Positions 9,440 through 17,222 of a stretch of 64,000 nt of DNA are shown piece by piece (within the stretch, counting starts at the first letter, position 1; every line of letters begins with the position of its first letter). A program made the position numbers and the translations under genes. Under the pieces are notes generated by a model. That model did no database searches. It saw only the letters and a list, made by a program, of their open reading frames with translations, and had not been told where the DNA came from. The DNA is from Aestuariibacter sp. (GTDB lineage: Bacteria; Pseudomonadota; Gammaproteobacteria; Enterobacterales; Alteromonadaceae): positions 805,702 to 869,701 of the forward strand of contig CP051238.1 of NCBI GenBank assembly GCA_017794925.1, read 5' to 3'.

Positions 9440-10290
9440 GTCAAATAAATATTGGTGTCCGCGCACACGATTATGGACAAGGTGGAGTTAAGGATATTGC
9501 ACAGCGTATCGGCCAGTATCCGGTAAGCTGCGTGCAGCTTGCGCTGCCTAAATCATTTCCCTTTATTGAAGAGAAGCCCGGGCAAATAAGTCCTGGCTTT
9601 GGCAACTATGTTCGCGATGCTTTTGCTGAGCAGAACATCAGTATTGCCGTACTGGGATGCTACATCAATCCGATTCATCCTGATCCGACTGAGCGCGAGT
9701 TGGCACTGCAACGTTTTGAAGAGCATTTACAGTTTGCCAGAGACTTTGGCTGCGCGATTGTTGGCACTGAAACCGGCTCCCGCAATGCGGATTGTACCTA
9801 TCATCCGGATAATCATTCTCAGGCGGCGTTTGATGAGTTAGTCGTGAGTGTAAAACGTCTGGCAAGTGTCGCTGAACGCCACGGTGTCTTTGTTGGCATC
9901 GAAGGGGTAGCCCATCACCATACGATTAATACTTATGAGCGTATGAATGCGCTGTTAGATGCCGTGGACTCGCCGAATGTAAAAGTCATCTATGACCCGG
10001 TGAACTTCTTTCCATTAAAAGAATGTCATGAACAACAGCGATTGATGAACGAAGCTTTCGAGGCGTTTGGCAATCACATTGTGGCCATACATTGTAAGGA
10101 CTTTGTTAAAGAAGATGGCATGAAGGCCGGCGATTTACCTTCTGGCACGGGTGAAATGGATCATGTGCATTTATTCAATCTTCTCAAGCAAAAGAAGCCG
10201 AATATCCATGTGATCCTGGAAAGCACAAGTGAGCAAAATGTAGACGAAATTCTGCAGTTTGTCAGGGATGCAGAGACCCGAACTGATTAA
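9436..10290 (+). CDS. Sugar phosphate isomerase/epimerase-like TIM-barrel protein
   Basis: The 284-residue soluble protein has no signal peptide and belongs to the xylose isomerase-like/AP endonuclease 2 superfamily. A divalent-metal site can be proposed from Glu156 (GIEGVAHHH), Asp187 (YDPVNFF), His219 (AIHCKDF) and Glu262 (ILEST), which fits metal-dependent isomerases or epimerases. It is translationally coupled to the two-domain esterase (ATGA overlap), so it should act on a sugar freed by this locus. Which sugar is unknown: rhamnose, galactose or a uronate derivative are all possible. It is not rhamnose isomerase (RhaA) by sequence. Confidence 0.7.
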   Translation: MSQINIGVRAHDYGQGGVKDIAQRIGQYPVSCVQLALPKSFPFIEEKPGQISPGFGNYVRDAFAEQNISIAVLGCYINPIHPDPTERELALQRFEEHLQFARDFGCAIVGTETGSRNADCTYHPDNHSQAAFDELVVSVKRLASVAERHGVFVGIEGVAHHHTINTYERMNALLDAVDSPNVKVIYDPVNFFPLKECHEQQRLMNEAFEAFGNHIVAIHCKDFVKEDGMKAGDLPSGTGEMDHVHLFNLLKQKKPNIHVILESTSEQNVDEILQFVRDAETRTD

Positions 10291-10387
10291 ATATGCGTGC
10301 AATAAATTGTAAAAAGCGTAGGTGGAGCAAAACGTCTTTTTCTACCCGTTTTATACATAAAACTCCCATTTTTTGGGGCTTATAGAA

Positions 10388-10399
10388 GTATGGCCATAC
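10388..10399. promoter_or_regulatory. 12-bp perfect palindrome, possible operator
   Basis: GTATGGCCATAC is self-complementary over all 12 bases and sits about 270 bases before the receptor start. It does not resemble the TGAAAC motif seen elsewhere in the locus, so a second regulator may be involved. Confidence 0.3.
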
Positions 10400-10442
10400 A
10401 TAAAGTGTGGTTTTTAAAGGAAGCGAAATAAAACAAAAACAA

Positions 10443-10476
10443 GGATGAAATCAACAAAATTTCGGATGAAATCAAC
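10443..10476 (+). repeat. Two 13-bp direct repeats spaced by two helical turns
   Basis: GGATGAAATCAAC occurs at 10443-10455 and again at 10464-10476. The 21-base period places both copies on the same DNA face, as expected for tandem activator or repressor sites. They lie about 200 bases before the receptor start. Confidence 0.5.
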
Positions 10477-10671
10477 CCCTGATCGAAGTGATAAGTCCAA
10501 ATATGAAATTTTTTGATTATAGGTGTTGGATCGTGACTGAATTTGATGGTTTTCGTGTTGACGGAATACGCACTCAGTCACTAGCATGCAACACAGATGT
10601 AAACAAAAAGTTAGAGTTTTGTTTATGCGGGTTGGCAGAAAGCCAGTCTTAGAACAGAGAACGAGGTCACA

Positions 10672-13600
10672 ATGAAAAACGTCACGGAACGCAACAACAC
10701 ACTCATGCAAGGTACACTGCCTGCAACGCGTAAGCTGATTGCAAACAGTATATCTACCATCCTGCTTACCGGTGCTTGCTTCGCCAGCGCACCCCTGTGG
10801 GCACAAGAATCATCTGCGGCTGCTAAGCCGGCAGAACAAACCAGTGAGCAACTAGACAACGCTGAAGAAACTACCGAGGTTATCGAAGTAAAAGGTATTC
10901 GATTCAGTCAGCGTAGTGCGCTGGATCGCAAAAAGATGGCCGGTACGATTACCGACTCACTGGTAGCAGAAGATATCGGTATGTTCCCGGATAAAAACGT
11001 GGGTGAAGCGTTGCAACGTATTCCTGGCGTTCAGTTAGATCGTGATTTTGGTGAAGGTCAGCAAATCAGTATCCGTGGTGTGGAGCCGGGACTGTTGCGC
11101 GTAGAAGTAAACAACGTTACTGCACAAGGTTTTGGTGGTAGTCGTGCTGTTGACTTCCGTGACATGGCTGCTGAGCTAATTAAATCACTGGACGTAATCA
11201 AAGGCTCAGAAGCCCGCCTTACTGAAGGGGGTATCGGTGGTACGGTTCAGGTAAACACCCGTAAGCCAAACGAATTTAAAGAAAACTTCCTGTCTGCAAC
11301 GGCTGAAGGTCAGTTCAACGATTTGATTGACGATCCAAGCAACAAATTTAACGTCACTGGTGTTTACAAGTTTAATGAAGATTTGGGTGTATTGGTCAAC
11401 GTCACCAAGTCTCTGAAGAACACCATGATCCACGCTATTCGAAACACGGAATGGGCGAGATTCGCCGATTATGATAACTCACCTGAGAAGACGTTCACCG
11501 ACGCCGCTTATGCTGATGTGACAGACAAAGCAGCTTGTGCAGATACCGCTAACCAGGCGGCCTGTGAGCAACAATGGTGGGACTTCTCGCCTCGTCTGCC
11601 TCGTTATGGTATCTGGGGTCGTGAAGAGGACCGTTTGAGCAGCAATGCGGTTATTCAATATCGTATTAATGATAACCTGCAGGTTCACGGTGGCTATACC
11701 TACAACACGCGTGATAAAGAAGCATTGGATTTAAACCTGCATTTGGAAACGCACTCTGCAGCGCGGGTAAATGCTGACTCTGTGATTGTGGATGATCAGC
11801 ACAACGTTACGTATTTCGAGTCTGCTGCCGCTACGGTGACAAACCGTACCTTGCAGTTTGGCTGGGACCAAACGACTGAAATGTTTGAAACCGGTTTTGA
11901 ATTTGATAAAGCGGCATGGCGTGTCGAAGGTTTATTCGCGCACTCACGTTCAGAGCAGGACATTGATTCAAAAGACACGCACGTAACGGCTAATGGTATT
12001 GCTGGCGTGCAAGTAGACCTGAATGCCAAGGGTATTCCTGAGTGGGATTTCAATACGGGTTACTTCGTCAATCCGGATGATCCGACTGATACATCAGACA
12101 TGTTCGATGTTAACGATCCTGCCAGCTATCGCTCGCGTGCTCGCTATAAGTATGCGCCATCACATGATGAATCAGGTGAAACAATGGCAAAACTGGATTT
12201 TACCTATATTCCTGACTCAGACCTGATCACGTTAGTGCGCTTTGGTGCACAGGTACGTTCTCAAAACTATGAGAACGCTAACTACCAGTACAACATAATT
12301 CGCGATGTGGGCCGTACCTACACTAACCCTGAAACGGGCGAGAGCATGGAATGGACCATGGACGACCAGATTGCCCTGATCACAGGTAACACATTCCAGT
12401 CTCCTCAGTTGTTTGATGGTTATAGTCTGGGTGTAGATACCATTGGTACTTACCAGGCAATTAACACCTATCCGTTCATCGAAGATATTCAGGCGGTAGC
12501 GAACGATTTCACTACCCGTGAAGATTTGGATGTACGTACCGGTAACTACGATGTGGAAGTGGATACTCAGGCTGTGTATCTGCAAGCTAATTTCGAAACG
12601 GAACTGGCTGGCATGCGATTGTGGGGTAACGTAGGTGCCCGTTACATCGAAACGCAAACCGCGGCTAATGGCGATGTATTTGAGCGTATTATCGTTGACC
12701 AGGTCGATGAAGACGGCAACGTACTGGTTGATGAAGTGACTGGCGAGCCATTACCAGGCGTAGAAGATACCGATCACCCGGATACATTCAACGGCCGCAA
12801 AACCGTTGAAGAAGAATACAACGACTTCCTGCCAAGCTTAAACCTGAACCTGGCCATTATTGAAGACGAGTTAGTGCTTTACATGGGTACTGCCAAGGTA
12901 ATGTCGCGTCCAAAAATCACCGACCTGAACGTGAATGCGAGCTGTACCATTTACCGTACCTCACGCAACGAGCTGGACGATTTACGCGACTACTGTACTG
13001 CGGGTAACCCTGCATTGCAGCCTTACCGTGCTAACCAGTTCGATGTAGCACTTAACTGGTATCCGGATGAGAACTCCATTATCTCTGGTGCGTATTTCGT
13101 AAAAGACATTACCAGTTGGGTAATTAACGCGGAAACCCGCTTTGACGTGGATTTCTTCAACGATGGCCGAAACTTCGACGTTCGTCAGAAAATCAATGGT
13201 ACGGGTGTCACCACCAAAGGTATCGAACTACAGGCGTCTACTATTTTCACCTGGTTACCAGAGCCGTTTAATGGACTGGGTGGTGCTATCAACTATACGC
13301 GTATGAGCGCTGATGATGTTGGCTTGTTTAACTCATTAACAGGTAAAGAGCTGCCATTCCCGTCTCAGTCTGAAAACAGTTACAACCTGACTGCGTTCTA
13401 CGAGACAGACAACTGGAGTTTCCGTATGGCTTACAACTACCGCGATGAGTATCTGGTGTCAGCGTCTGACCGCTCAGGTAACCCGGTATTTGTTGAAGAC
13501 TCGGGTTATCTGGATGCCAAGTTCATCTACAACATCACTGAAAACTTCCGTGCCTATGTGGATGGCCGTAACCTGACAGGTGAAGTGAAAGCTTACACCG

Positions 13601-13674
13601 CAGGTCCGCGCCGTCTGTCTGACCTGCAATGGTCTGGCCGCGAGTACTCAGTGGGCGTGATTTACCAGTTCTAA
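10672..13674 (+). CDS. TonB-dependent outer-membrane receptor
   Basis: This 1000-residue protein is an energised outer-membrane importer, in this context most likely for rhamnogalacturonan oligosaccharides. A long signal peptide ends at PLWA-QESS. The plug domain begins near TEVIEVKGIRFSQRSALDRK and includes NVGEALQRIPGVQLDRDFGEG, ISIRGVEPGLLRVEVNN and KGSEARLTEGGIGGTVQVNT. The beta-barrel ends with the aromatic terminus GVIYQF. It resembles the carbohydrate receptors of Alteromonadales and Xanthomonadales, and no SusD-like partner is present. The start is supported by GAGG five bases before ATG. Two hairpins follow the stop, so it is probably its own transcription unit. Confidence 0.93.
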   Translation: MKNVTERNNTLMQGTLPATRKLIANSISTILLTGACFASAPLWAQESSAAAKPAEQTSEQLDNAEETTEVIEVKGIRFSQRSALDRKKMAGTITDSLVAEDIGMFPDKNVGEALQRIPGVQLDRDFGEGQQISIRGVEPGLLRVEVNNVTAQGFGGSRAVDFRDMAAELIKSLDVIKGSEARLTEGGIGGTVQVNTRKPNEFKENFLSATAEGQFNDLIDDPSNKFNVTGVYKFNEDLGVLVNVTKSLKNTMIHAIRNTEWARFADYDNSPEKTFTDAAYADVTDKAACADTANQAACEQQWWDFSPRLPRYGIWGREEDRLSSNAVIQYRINDNLQVHGGYTYNTRDKEALDLNLHLETHSAARVNADSVIVDDQHNVTYFESAAATVTNRTLQFGWDQTTEMFETGFEFDKAAWRVEGLFAHSRSEQDIDSKDTHVTANGIAGVQVDLNAKGIPEWDFNTGYFVNPDDPTDTSDMFDVNDPASYRSRARYKYAPSHDESGETMAKLDFTYIPDSDLITLVRFGAQVRSQNYENANYQYNIIRDVGRTYTNPETGESMEWTMDDQIALITGNTFQSPQLFDGYSLGVDTIGTYQAINTYPFIEDIQAVANDFTTREDLDVRTGNYDVEVDTQAVYLQANFETELAGMRLWGNVGARYIETQTAANGDVFERIIVDQVDEDGNVLVDEVTGEPLPGVEDTDHPDTFNGRKTVEEEYNDFLPSLNLNLAIIEDELVLYMGTAKVMSRPKITDLNVNASCTIYRTSRNELDDLRDYCTAGNPALQPYRANQFDVALNWYPDENSIISGAYFVKDITSWVINAETRFDVDFFNDGRNFDVRQKINGTGVTTKGIELQASTIFTWLPEPFNGLGGAINYTRMSADDVGLFNSLTGKELPFPSQSENSYNLTAFYETDNWSFRMAYNYRDEYLVSASDRSGNPVFVEDSGYLDAKFIYNITENFRAYVDGRNLTGEVKAYTAGPRRLSDLQWSGREYSVGVIYQF

Positions 13675-13689
13675 CTGTGTACCCAATCC

Positions 13690-13748
13690 GGCGGTTAAAC
13701 CGCTGGATTGATTAATTGGATAGGGGTGCTTTAAACAGCACCCTTTTT
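13690..13748 (+). terminator. Intrinsic terminator after the TonB receptor
   Basis: GGGTGCT (13724-13730) pairs with AGCACCC (13737-13743) and is followed by TTTTT. An earlier hairpin with GCGG-TTAA-CCGC at its core (about 13690-13707) may assist. Confidence 0.85.
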
Positions 13749-13768
13749 GTTGTTAAAAGGGTATTTAT

Positions 13769-15904
13769 ATGACATCAATTTCTAGACGGGCTTTATTTTC
13801 TTTGGCGGGTAAAAGTGCTGCTCTTGGCGCCATTACTCTGCCGCTTTGCAGCATGGCAGGGCATGCCAGTGCCGCTTCACCTGAGCCTTATTATCGTCAA
13901 CATAAACTGATTCACGGTGTCGCTTATTATCCTGAACTCTGGCCCAACGCCGATGTTGATGCCGATATTGCAGAAATGCAGTCATTGGGCATTAACGTGG
14001 TTCGCATGGCCGAATTTGCCTGGTCCACTATGGAGCCTACCCCTGGCAATTTTGATTTCTCTGTATTTAAAAACGTCATGGATAAAATGCATGCAGCAGG
14101 GATTCAGGTTGTATTGTGCACCCCTACTGCTACTCCTCCTGTGTGGCTAACATACGGACACCCTGAACGATGTCATAAGAACGACAAAGGGGAAATCATG
14201 AGTCATGGCGCGCGCCAGCACGCCAGCTATGAACACCCTGCAGTGCGCGAAGCCTGCTTTACTATTATTGAGCGGATGTCACGTGAATTAGGGCGTCATC
14301 CGTCGGTGATTGCCTGGCAGCTCGACAACGAAATGAAAGCGCACGTTAGCGAAGATTACAGTGATGCCGCTATTGCTAACTGGCATAAGTGGTTGAAGAA
14401 GCGATTTACGCATATCGACGCGCTGAACAAAGCCTGGGGTACGCATATCTGGAGTCAGTATTACACCGCGTTTGAACAAGTACCCGCTTCAGTCACTACT
14501 CCGTTTTTGCACAACGCATCCCTTATCACCGCGTACAAAATGTTCTGCCGTGAAAGCGTGGCTGACTTTATGGTGGCCCAGCGTGAATCTATTCGTAAGT
14601 ATTCTGACTTACCGATTACGCACAACGATAACCCGGCGTTTAATATTCATCATGAGCGGTCTATGCTGGCTCAGGACTTTGCCTCTTATGATGCTTATCC
14701 GACGGCGGCGCAATGGTCTACCCTGGCCTTTCGATCAGACTTGTACCGCGCGGCTATTCCCGGCAAACCCTTTTGGTTAATGGAAACCAGCGTGGCCCAC
14801 AACGGATGGTTGGGCAATCATCAGCCTATGCACCCGGAAGGCTTCCTGGCCGCTGAAGCTAGCCTGGTTTATGCGCTTGGCGGTGAAGGCTTCTGCTATT
14901 GGTTATGGCGACAGCAGCGCACCGGTGCTGAGTTGCCACACAGTGCAGTGAAAAGTGCCTGGAACGCCCCTTCCATTGGTTACGGTGAAGTTAAAAAAGT
15001 GGCCGCTGCCAAAGATCGTCTGGAACCCATACTAATGGACACCACACTGGACGCGCCGCCAATTGCTATTACTTATTCGGATCATGCCAGAGCGATGCTT
15101 GAAACCGAAGGCCTGGACAAGCGAAGCGGATTTCCATCACGCTATCGTGGTGTAGTGGAAATGTGGCACAAACAAGTCTTGGATTTGGGCTATCACCGCG
15201 AAGTGCGCTTTGAGAATGCGTCATTGGATGGCCTGAAGATGTTGATTACGCCCGCCATGCCTTACGTGAGTGAAGCTTTCCTGCTTCGTGCAAAAGACTT
15301 CATGGAAAAAGGCGGCGTATGGATAGCCGGTCCGGTAACCGGAACGCGAGGCAAAGAACACACCGTCCCTACTGATGCAGGTTTGGGGCTTTTGGAAAAA
15401 CTGGCCGGCGTTACGACCCAGTATGTCATGCCGCTAACGGGCACCAGTGCACAGGGCGAATTGTTAGGAGTGAGCAGTGAATTAAGTGGTTGGTGTTCAG
15501 CCATGACCGCTAACGCAGGCACGAAAGTCGTTGGCACGCTTACCGAAGGCCGTGGCAAAGGGCTGGCGTTTGCTACCGAACGCAATATTGGTAAAGGAAA
15601 GCTGGTGTTACTGGGTGCGATGCCGCATGGTGACAATAAAGACACAATGCTCAATACGCTAATCGACCACTATGCCAGCGCAGCAGGTATACCGAGATTG
15701 GCTGATACCCCTTCTGGTATTGTTGTGGTACCGCGAACTAATCGCCGCGGGCAACGTATTTGGATTGTGCTCAACATGCTTGCCGACAAGCGAAGCCTGA
15801 CTTTGCCTGTCGGGTCTGTCGATGTGATATCGGGCCAGTCACTGAGCACGACACTGGATCTCGAAGGGTACACTCAACACGTTATTCAGGTAAAAGGAGT
15901 CTGA
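13769..15904 (+). CDS. GH42 beta-galactosidase, Tat-exported
   Basis: GH42 beta-galactosidases hydrolyse terminal beta-galactose; B. subtilis YesZ in the rhamnogalacturonan cluster is of this family. The 711-residue protein starts with a twin-arginine signal (SRRALFS) and an AxA-type cleavage region (GHASA). Catalytic residues are visible as acid/base Glu188 in AWQLDNE and nucleophile Glu339 in WLMETSV. The family A-domain entry [10 protein letters not shown] is near residue 50. A trimerisation-like domain and a C-terminal beta domain follow. Tat export suggests folding, perhaps with metal, before secretion. The likely substrate is galactan side chains of rhamnogalacturonan-I. It is followed by rhaM after two bases. 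Confidence 0.9.
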   Translation: MTSISRRALFSLAGKSAALGAITLPLCSMAGHASAASPEPYYRQHKLIHGVAYYPELWPNADVDADIAEMQSLGINVVRMAEFAWSTMEPTPGNFDFSVFKNVMDKMHAAGIQVVLCTPTATPPVWLTYGHPERCHKNDKGEIMSHGARQHASYEHPAVREACFTIIERMSRELGRHPSVIAWQLDNEMKAHVSEDYSDAAIANWHKWLKKRFTHIDALNKAWGTHIWSQYYTAFEQVPASVTTPFLHNASLITAYKMFCRESVADFMVAQRESIRKYSDLPITHNDNPAFNIHHERSMLAQDFASYDAYPTAAQWSTLAFRSDLYRAAIPGKPFWLMETSVAHNGWLGNHQPMHPEGFLAAEASLVYALGGEGFCYWLWRQQRTGAELPHSAVKSAWNAPSIGYGEVKKVAAAKDRLEPILMDTTLDAPPIAITYSDHARAMLETEGLDKRSGFPSRYRGVVEMWHKQVLDLGYHREVRFENASLDGLKMLITPAMPYVSEAFLLRAKDFMEKGGVWIAGPVTGTRGKEHTVPTDAGLGLLEKLAGVTTQYVMPLTGTSAQGELLGVSSELSGWCSAMTANAGTKVVGTLTEGRGKGLAFATERNIGKGKLVLLGAMPHGDNKDTMLNTLIDHYASAAGIPRLADTPSGIVVVPRTNRRGQRIWIVLNMLADKRSLTLPVGSVDVISGQSLSTTLDLEGYTQHVIQVKGV

Positions 15905-15906
15905 TC

Positions 15907-16221
15907 ATGGAAAAAATCGCATTTGTTATGCAGTTAAACCCGGGGTGTGAAGCCGAGTACGAAAAACGCCATAATGAAATCTGGCCGGAGCTGGTGGATG
16001 AGCTAAAAAAAGCGGGTATAGAAGACTATTCTATTTTCCTTCATCCAGACACATTACAGCTCTTCGCCGTACTGTGGCGCAAAGATGATCACACTATGGA
16101 TGCACTGCCCGCTACCGCGGTAATGCAAAAGTGGTGGGCTTATATGGGCGACATTATGGCGCACAACCCGGACAACAGTCCGATAGTGCAGCCGCTTCCT
16201 CAGGTATTCCATCTTGCATAA
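15907..16221 (+). CDS. rhaM: L-rhamnose mutarotase
   Basis: RhaM interconverts alpha and beta anomers of L-rhamnose in the cytoplasm before isomerisation. The 104-residue length equals the E. coli enzyme. The catalytic histidine His22 lies in [14 protein letters not shown], and [19 protein letters not shown] is family-typical. I start it at ATG 15907, where AAGGAG (15894-15899) lies seven bases upstream; the frame is open further upstream inside GH42. It is the only rhamnose-specific gene in the window, and none of rhaA, rhaB or rhaD is present, so rhamnose must be used through genes elsewhere. Confidence 0.92.
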   Translation: MEKIAFVMQLNPGCEAEYEKRHNEIWPELVDELKKAGIEDYSIFLHPDTLQLFAVLWRKDDHTMDALPATAVMQKWWAYMGDIMAHNPDNSPIVQPLPQVFHLA

Positions 16222-16228
16222 GAAAATG

Positions 16229-16249
16229 AAGGCGCTGCTCAGGCGCCTT
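16229..16249. terminator. Bidirectional terminator between rhaM and the DUF1961 gene
   Basis: AAGGCGC (16229-16235) pairs with GCGCCTT (16243-16249) around a seven-base loop, with A-rich and T-rich flanks on either side. The TGA stop of the minus-strand gene falls in the loop, so the hairpin serves two convergent genes. Confidence 0.7.
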
Positions 16250-17000
16250 TCATTTCCCAAATCTGTAAATTGCGATATTGAAAGGTTGTCCATTTCATTT
16301 GTCGGAATCCCAGCCAGCCATCTGTCAAAGCTGGGCCGGTATCCGTGCCATCGATCACTGGTTGGTTATCGGTATAATCGATGATCAGTCGTTCATCTAT
16401 ATACATCTGGACGTGCGCTTTCTGCTTAACCAAGCGGACGTTATGTACCTTGGTGGAGTCCGCGGGAATACCTACTTCACCTTGTTGTAACAGACTGAAG
16501 GTGTTGTTCTTTCGTAAATTAGCATGACCGCGATTCGGGTTGTGGGCGGCATTAGCATAATAAGAGATGTGATAGCTACGTATTGCACCTTCGGTATATT
16601 GTGTAAATGTGCCATCCCGTTCTGGTAGAGATGGATCAAAGATATTTTCACCATGTACACCTTTTGCTGCAAAAAACACGATAACCAACCCGGCTTCCGG
16701 ATCGAGTGACTGGGCCTGCCACTGGGCAATAAAGCTGTCTGGTAATTTAACGGGAGCCCAGAATACATGGTGCATGGCCTTGTTCGGTGAAAACATACGC
16801 ATCCAGCCATTGCTAAACTCAACCTTTCCGGGTCCTTCCATAATCCAGTCAGCCACATCGGCCGGTTGACTCAGTGAGTTACTGTAAATCAAATGTCCTT
16901 GTTCAGTTTCCGTTTCGTCTGTGGCGTTTATCTGTTGGCAGCCGGACAAGAAAACTAACAGCAACGACGCATTTATTATCTGGCGAATTGATGGCTTCAT
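16239..17000 (-). CDS. DUF1961 (YesU-like) lipoprotein
   Basis: The 253-residue protein has a lipoprotein signal (lipobox LSGC) and a concanavalin-like beta-sandwich sequence: GPGKVEFSNGWMRMFSP, HHVFWAPVKLPDSFIAQW, then AEAGLVIVFF-type and YHISYYANAAHNPNRGH segments, ending DGWLGFRQMKWTTFQYRNLQIWEM. It fits the DUF1961 family, of which B. subtilis YesU in the rhamnogalacturonan cluster is a member. No activity is established to my knowledge; a glycan-binding or lyase/hydrolase role is possible. It is transcribed divergently from the PL26-like gene across a 222-base region with paired GTTTCAT/ATGAAAC motifs. AGGAA upstream supports the ATG at 17000. Confidence 0.75.
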   Translation of the reverse strand: MKPSIRQIINASLLLVFLSGCQQINATDETETEQGHLIYSNSLSQPADVADWIMEGPGKVEFSNGWMRMFSPNKAMHHVFWAPVKLPDSFIAQWQAQSLDPEAGLVIVFFAAKGVHGENIFDPSLPERDGTFTQYTEGAIRSYHISYYANAAHNPNRGHANLRKNNTFSLLQQGEVGIPADSTKVHNVRLVKQKAHVQMYIDERLIIDYTDNQPVIDGTDTGPALTDGWLGFRQMKWTTFQYRNLQIWEMKGA

Positions 17001-17145
17001 TACATGATTCCTGTTGTTTTTTGTTCACTGTGAGTCAGTTCCATATCTGAATCAATCAAACCAAATTGTTTACCCTGAAATACCGCTTTTTGATTCTTTT
17101 ATGGTACAAATTAATCATAAATTAACAAATAATTAAAAAGTCGCT

Positions 17146-17197
17146 CAGTTTCATTCATGCTTACAATCACGTTATGACGTTATGTTGCATGAAACTG
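17146..17197. promoter_or_regulatory. Inverted CAGTTTCAT / ATGAAACTG pair in the divergent promoter region
   Basis: CAGTTTCAT (17146-17154) and ATGAAACTG (17189-17197) are exact inverted copies, centre-to-centre 43 bases. They lie 26-77 bases before the PL26-like start, in the divergent region shared with the DUF1961 gene. The hexamer TGAAAC resembles half of the published KdgR consensus (AATRAAAY), and the locus encodes an IclR-family regulator. The regulator match is inference. Confidence 0.45.
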
Positions 17198-17222
17198 AAC
17201 AACTAGCAGCGGGAGAAGAAAT

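Larger units (their letters stand above)
10291..10671. other. Regulatory intergenic region before the TonB receptor gene
   Basis: These 381 bases contain no gene I can support. They hold the 12-bp palindrome GTATGGCCATAC (10388-10399) and two copies of GGATGAAATCAAC exactly 21 bases apart. Both are listed separately. A promoter for the receptor must lie here, but I cannot assign -35 and -10 boxes with confidence. Confidence 0.6.

Noticed and set aside
15760..15906. N-terminal extension of rhaM inside GH42
   Set aside because: The in-frame extension has no similarity to mutarotases, while ATG 15907 has a perfect AAGGAG and gives the standard 104 residues.
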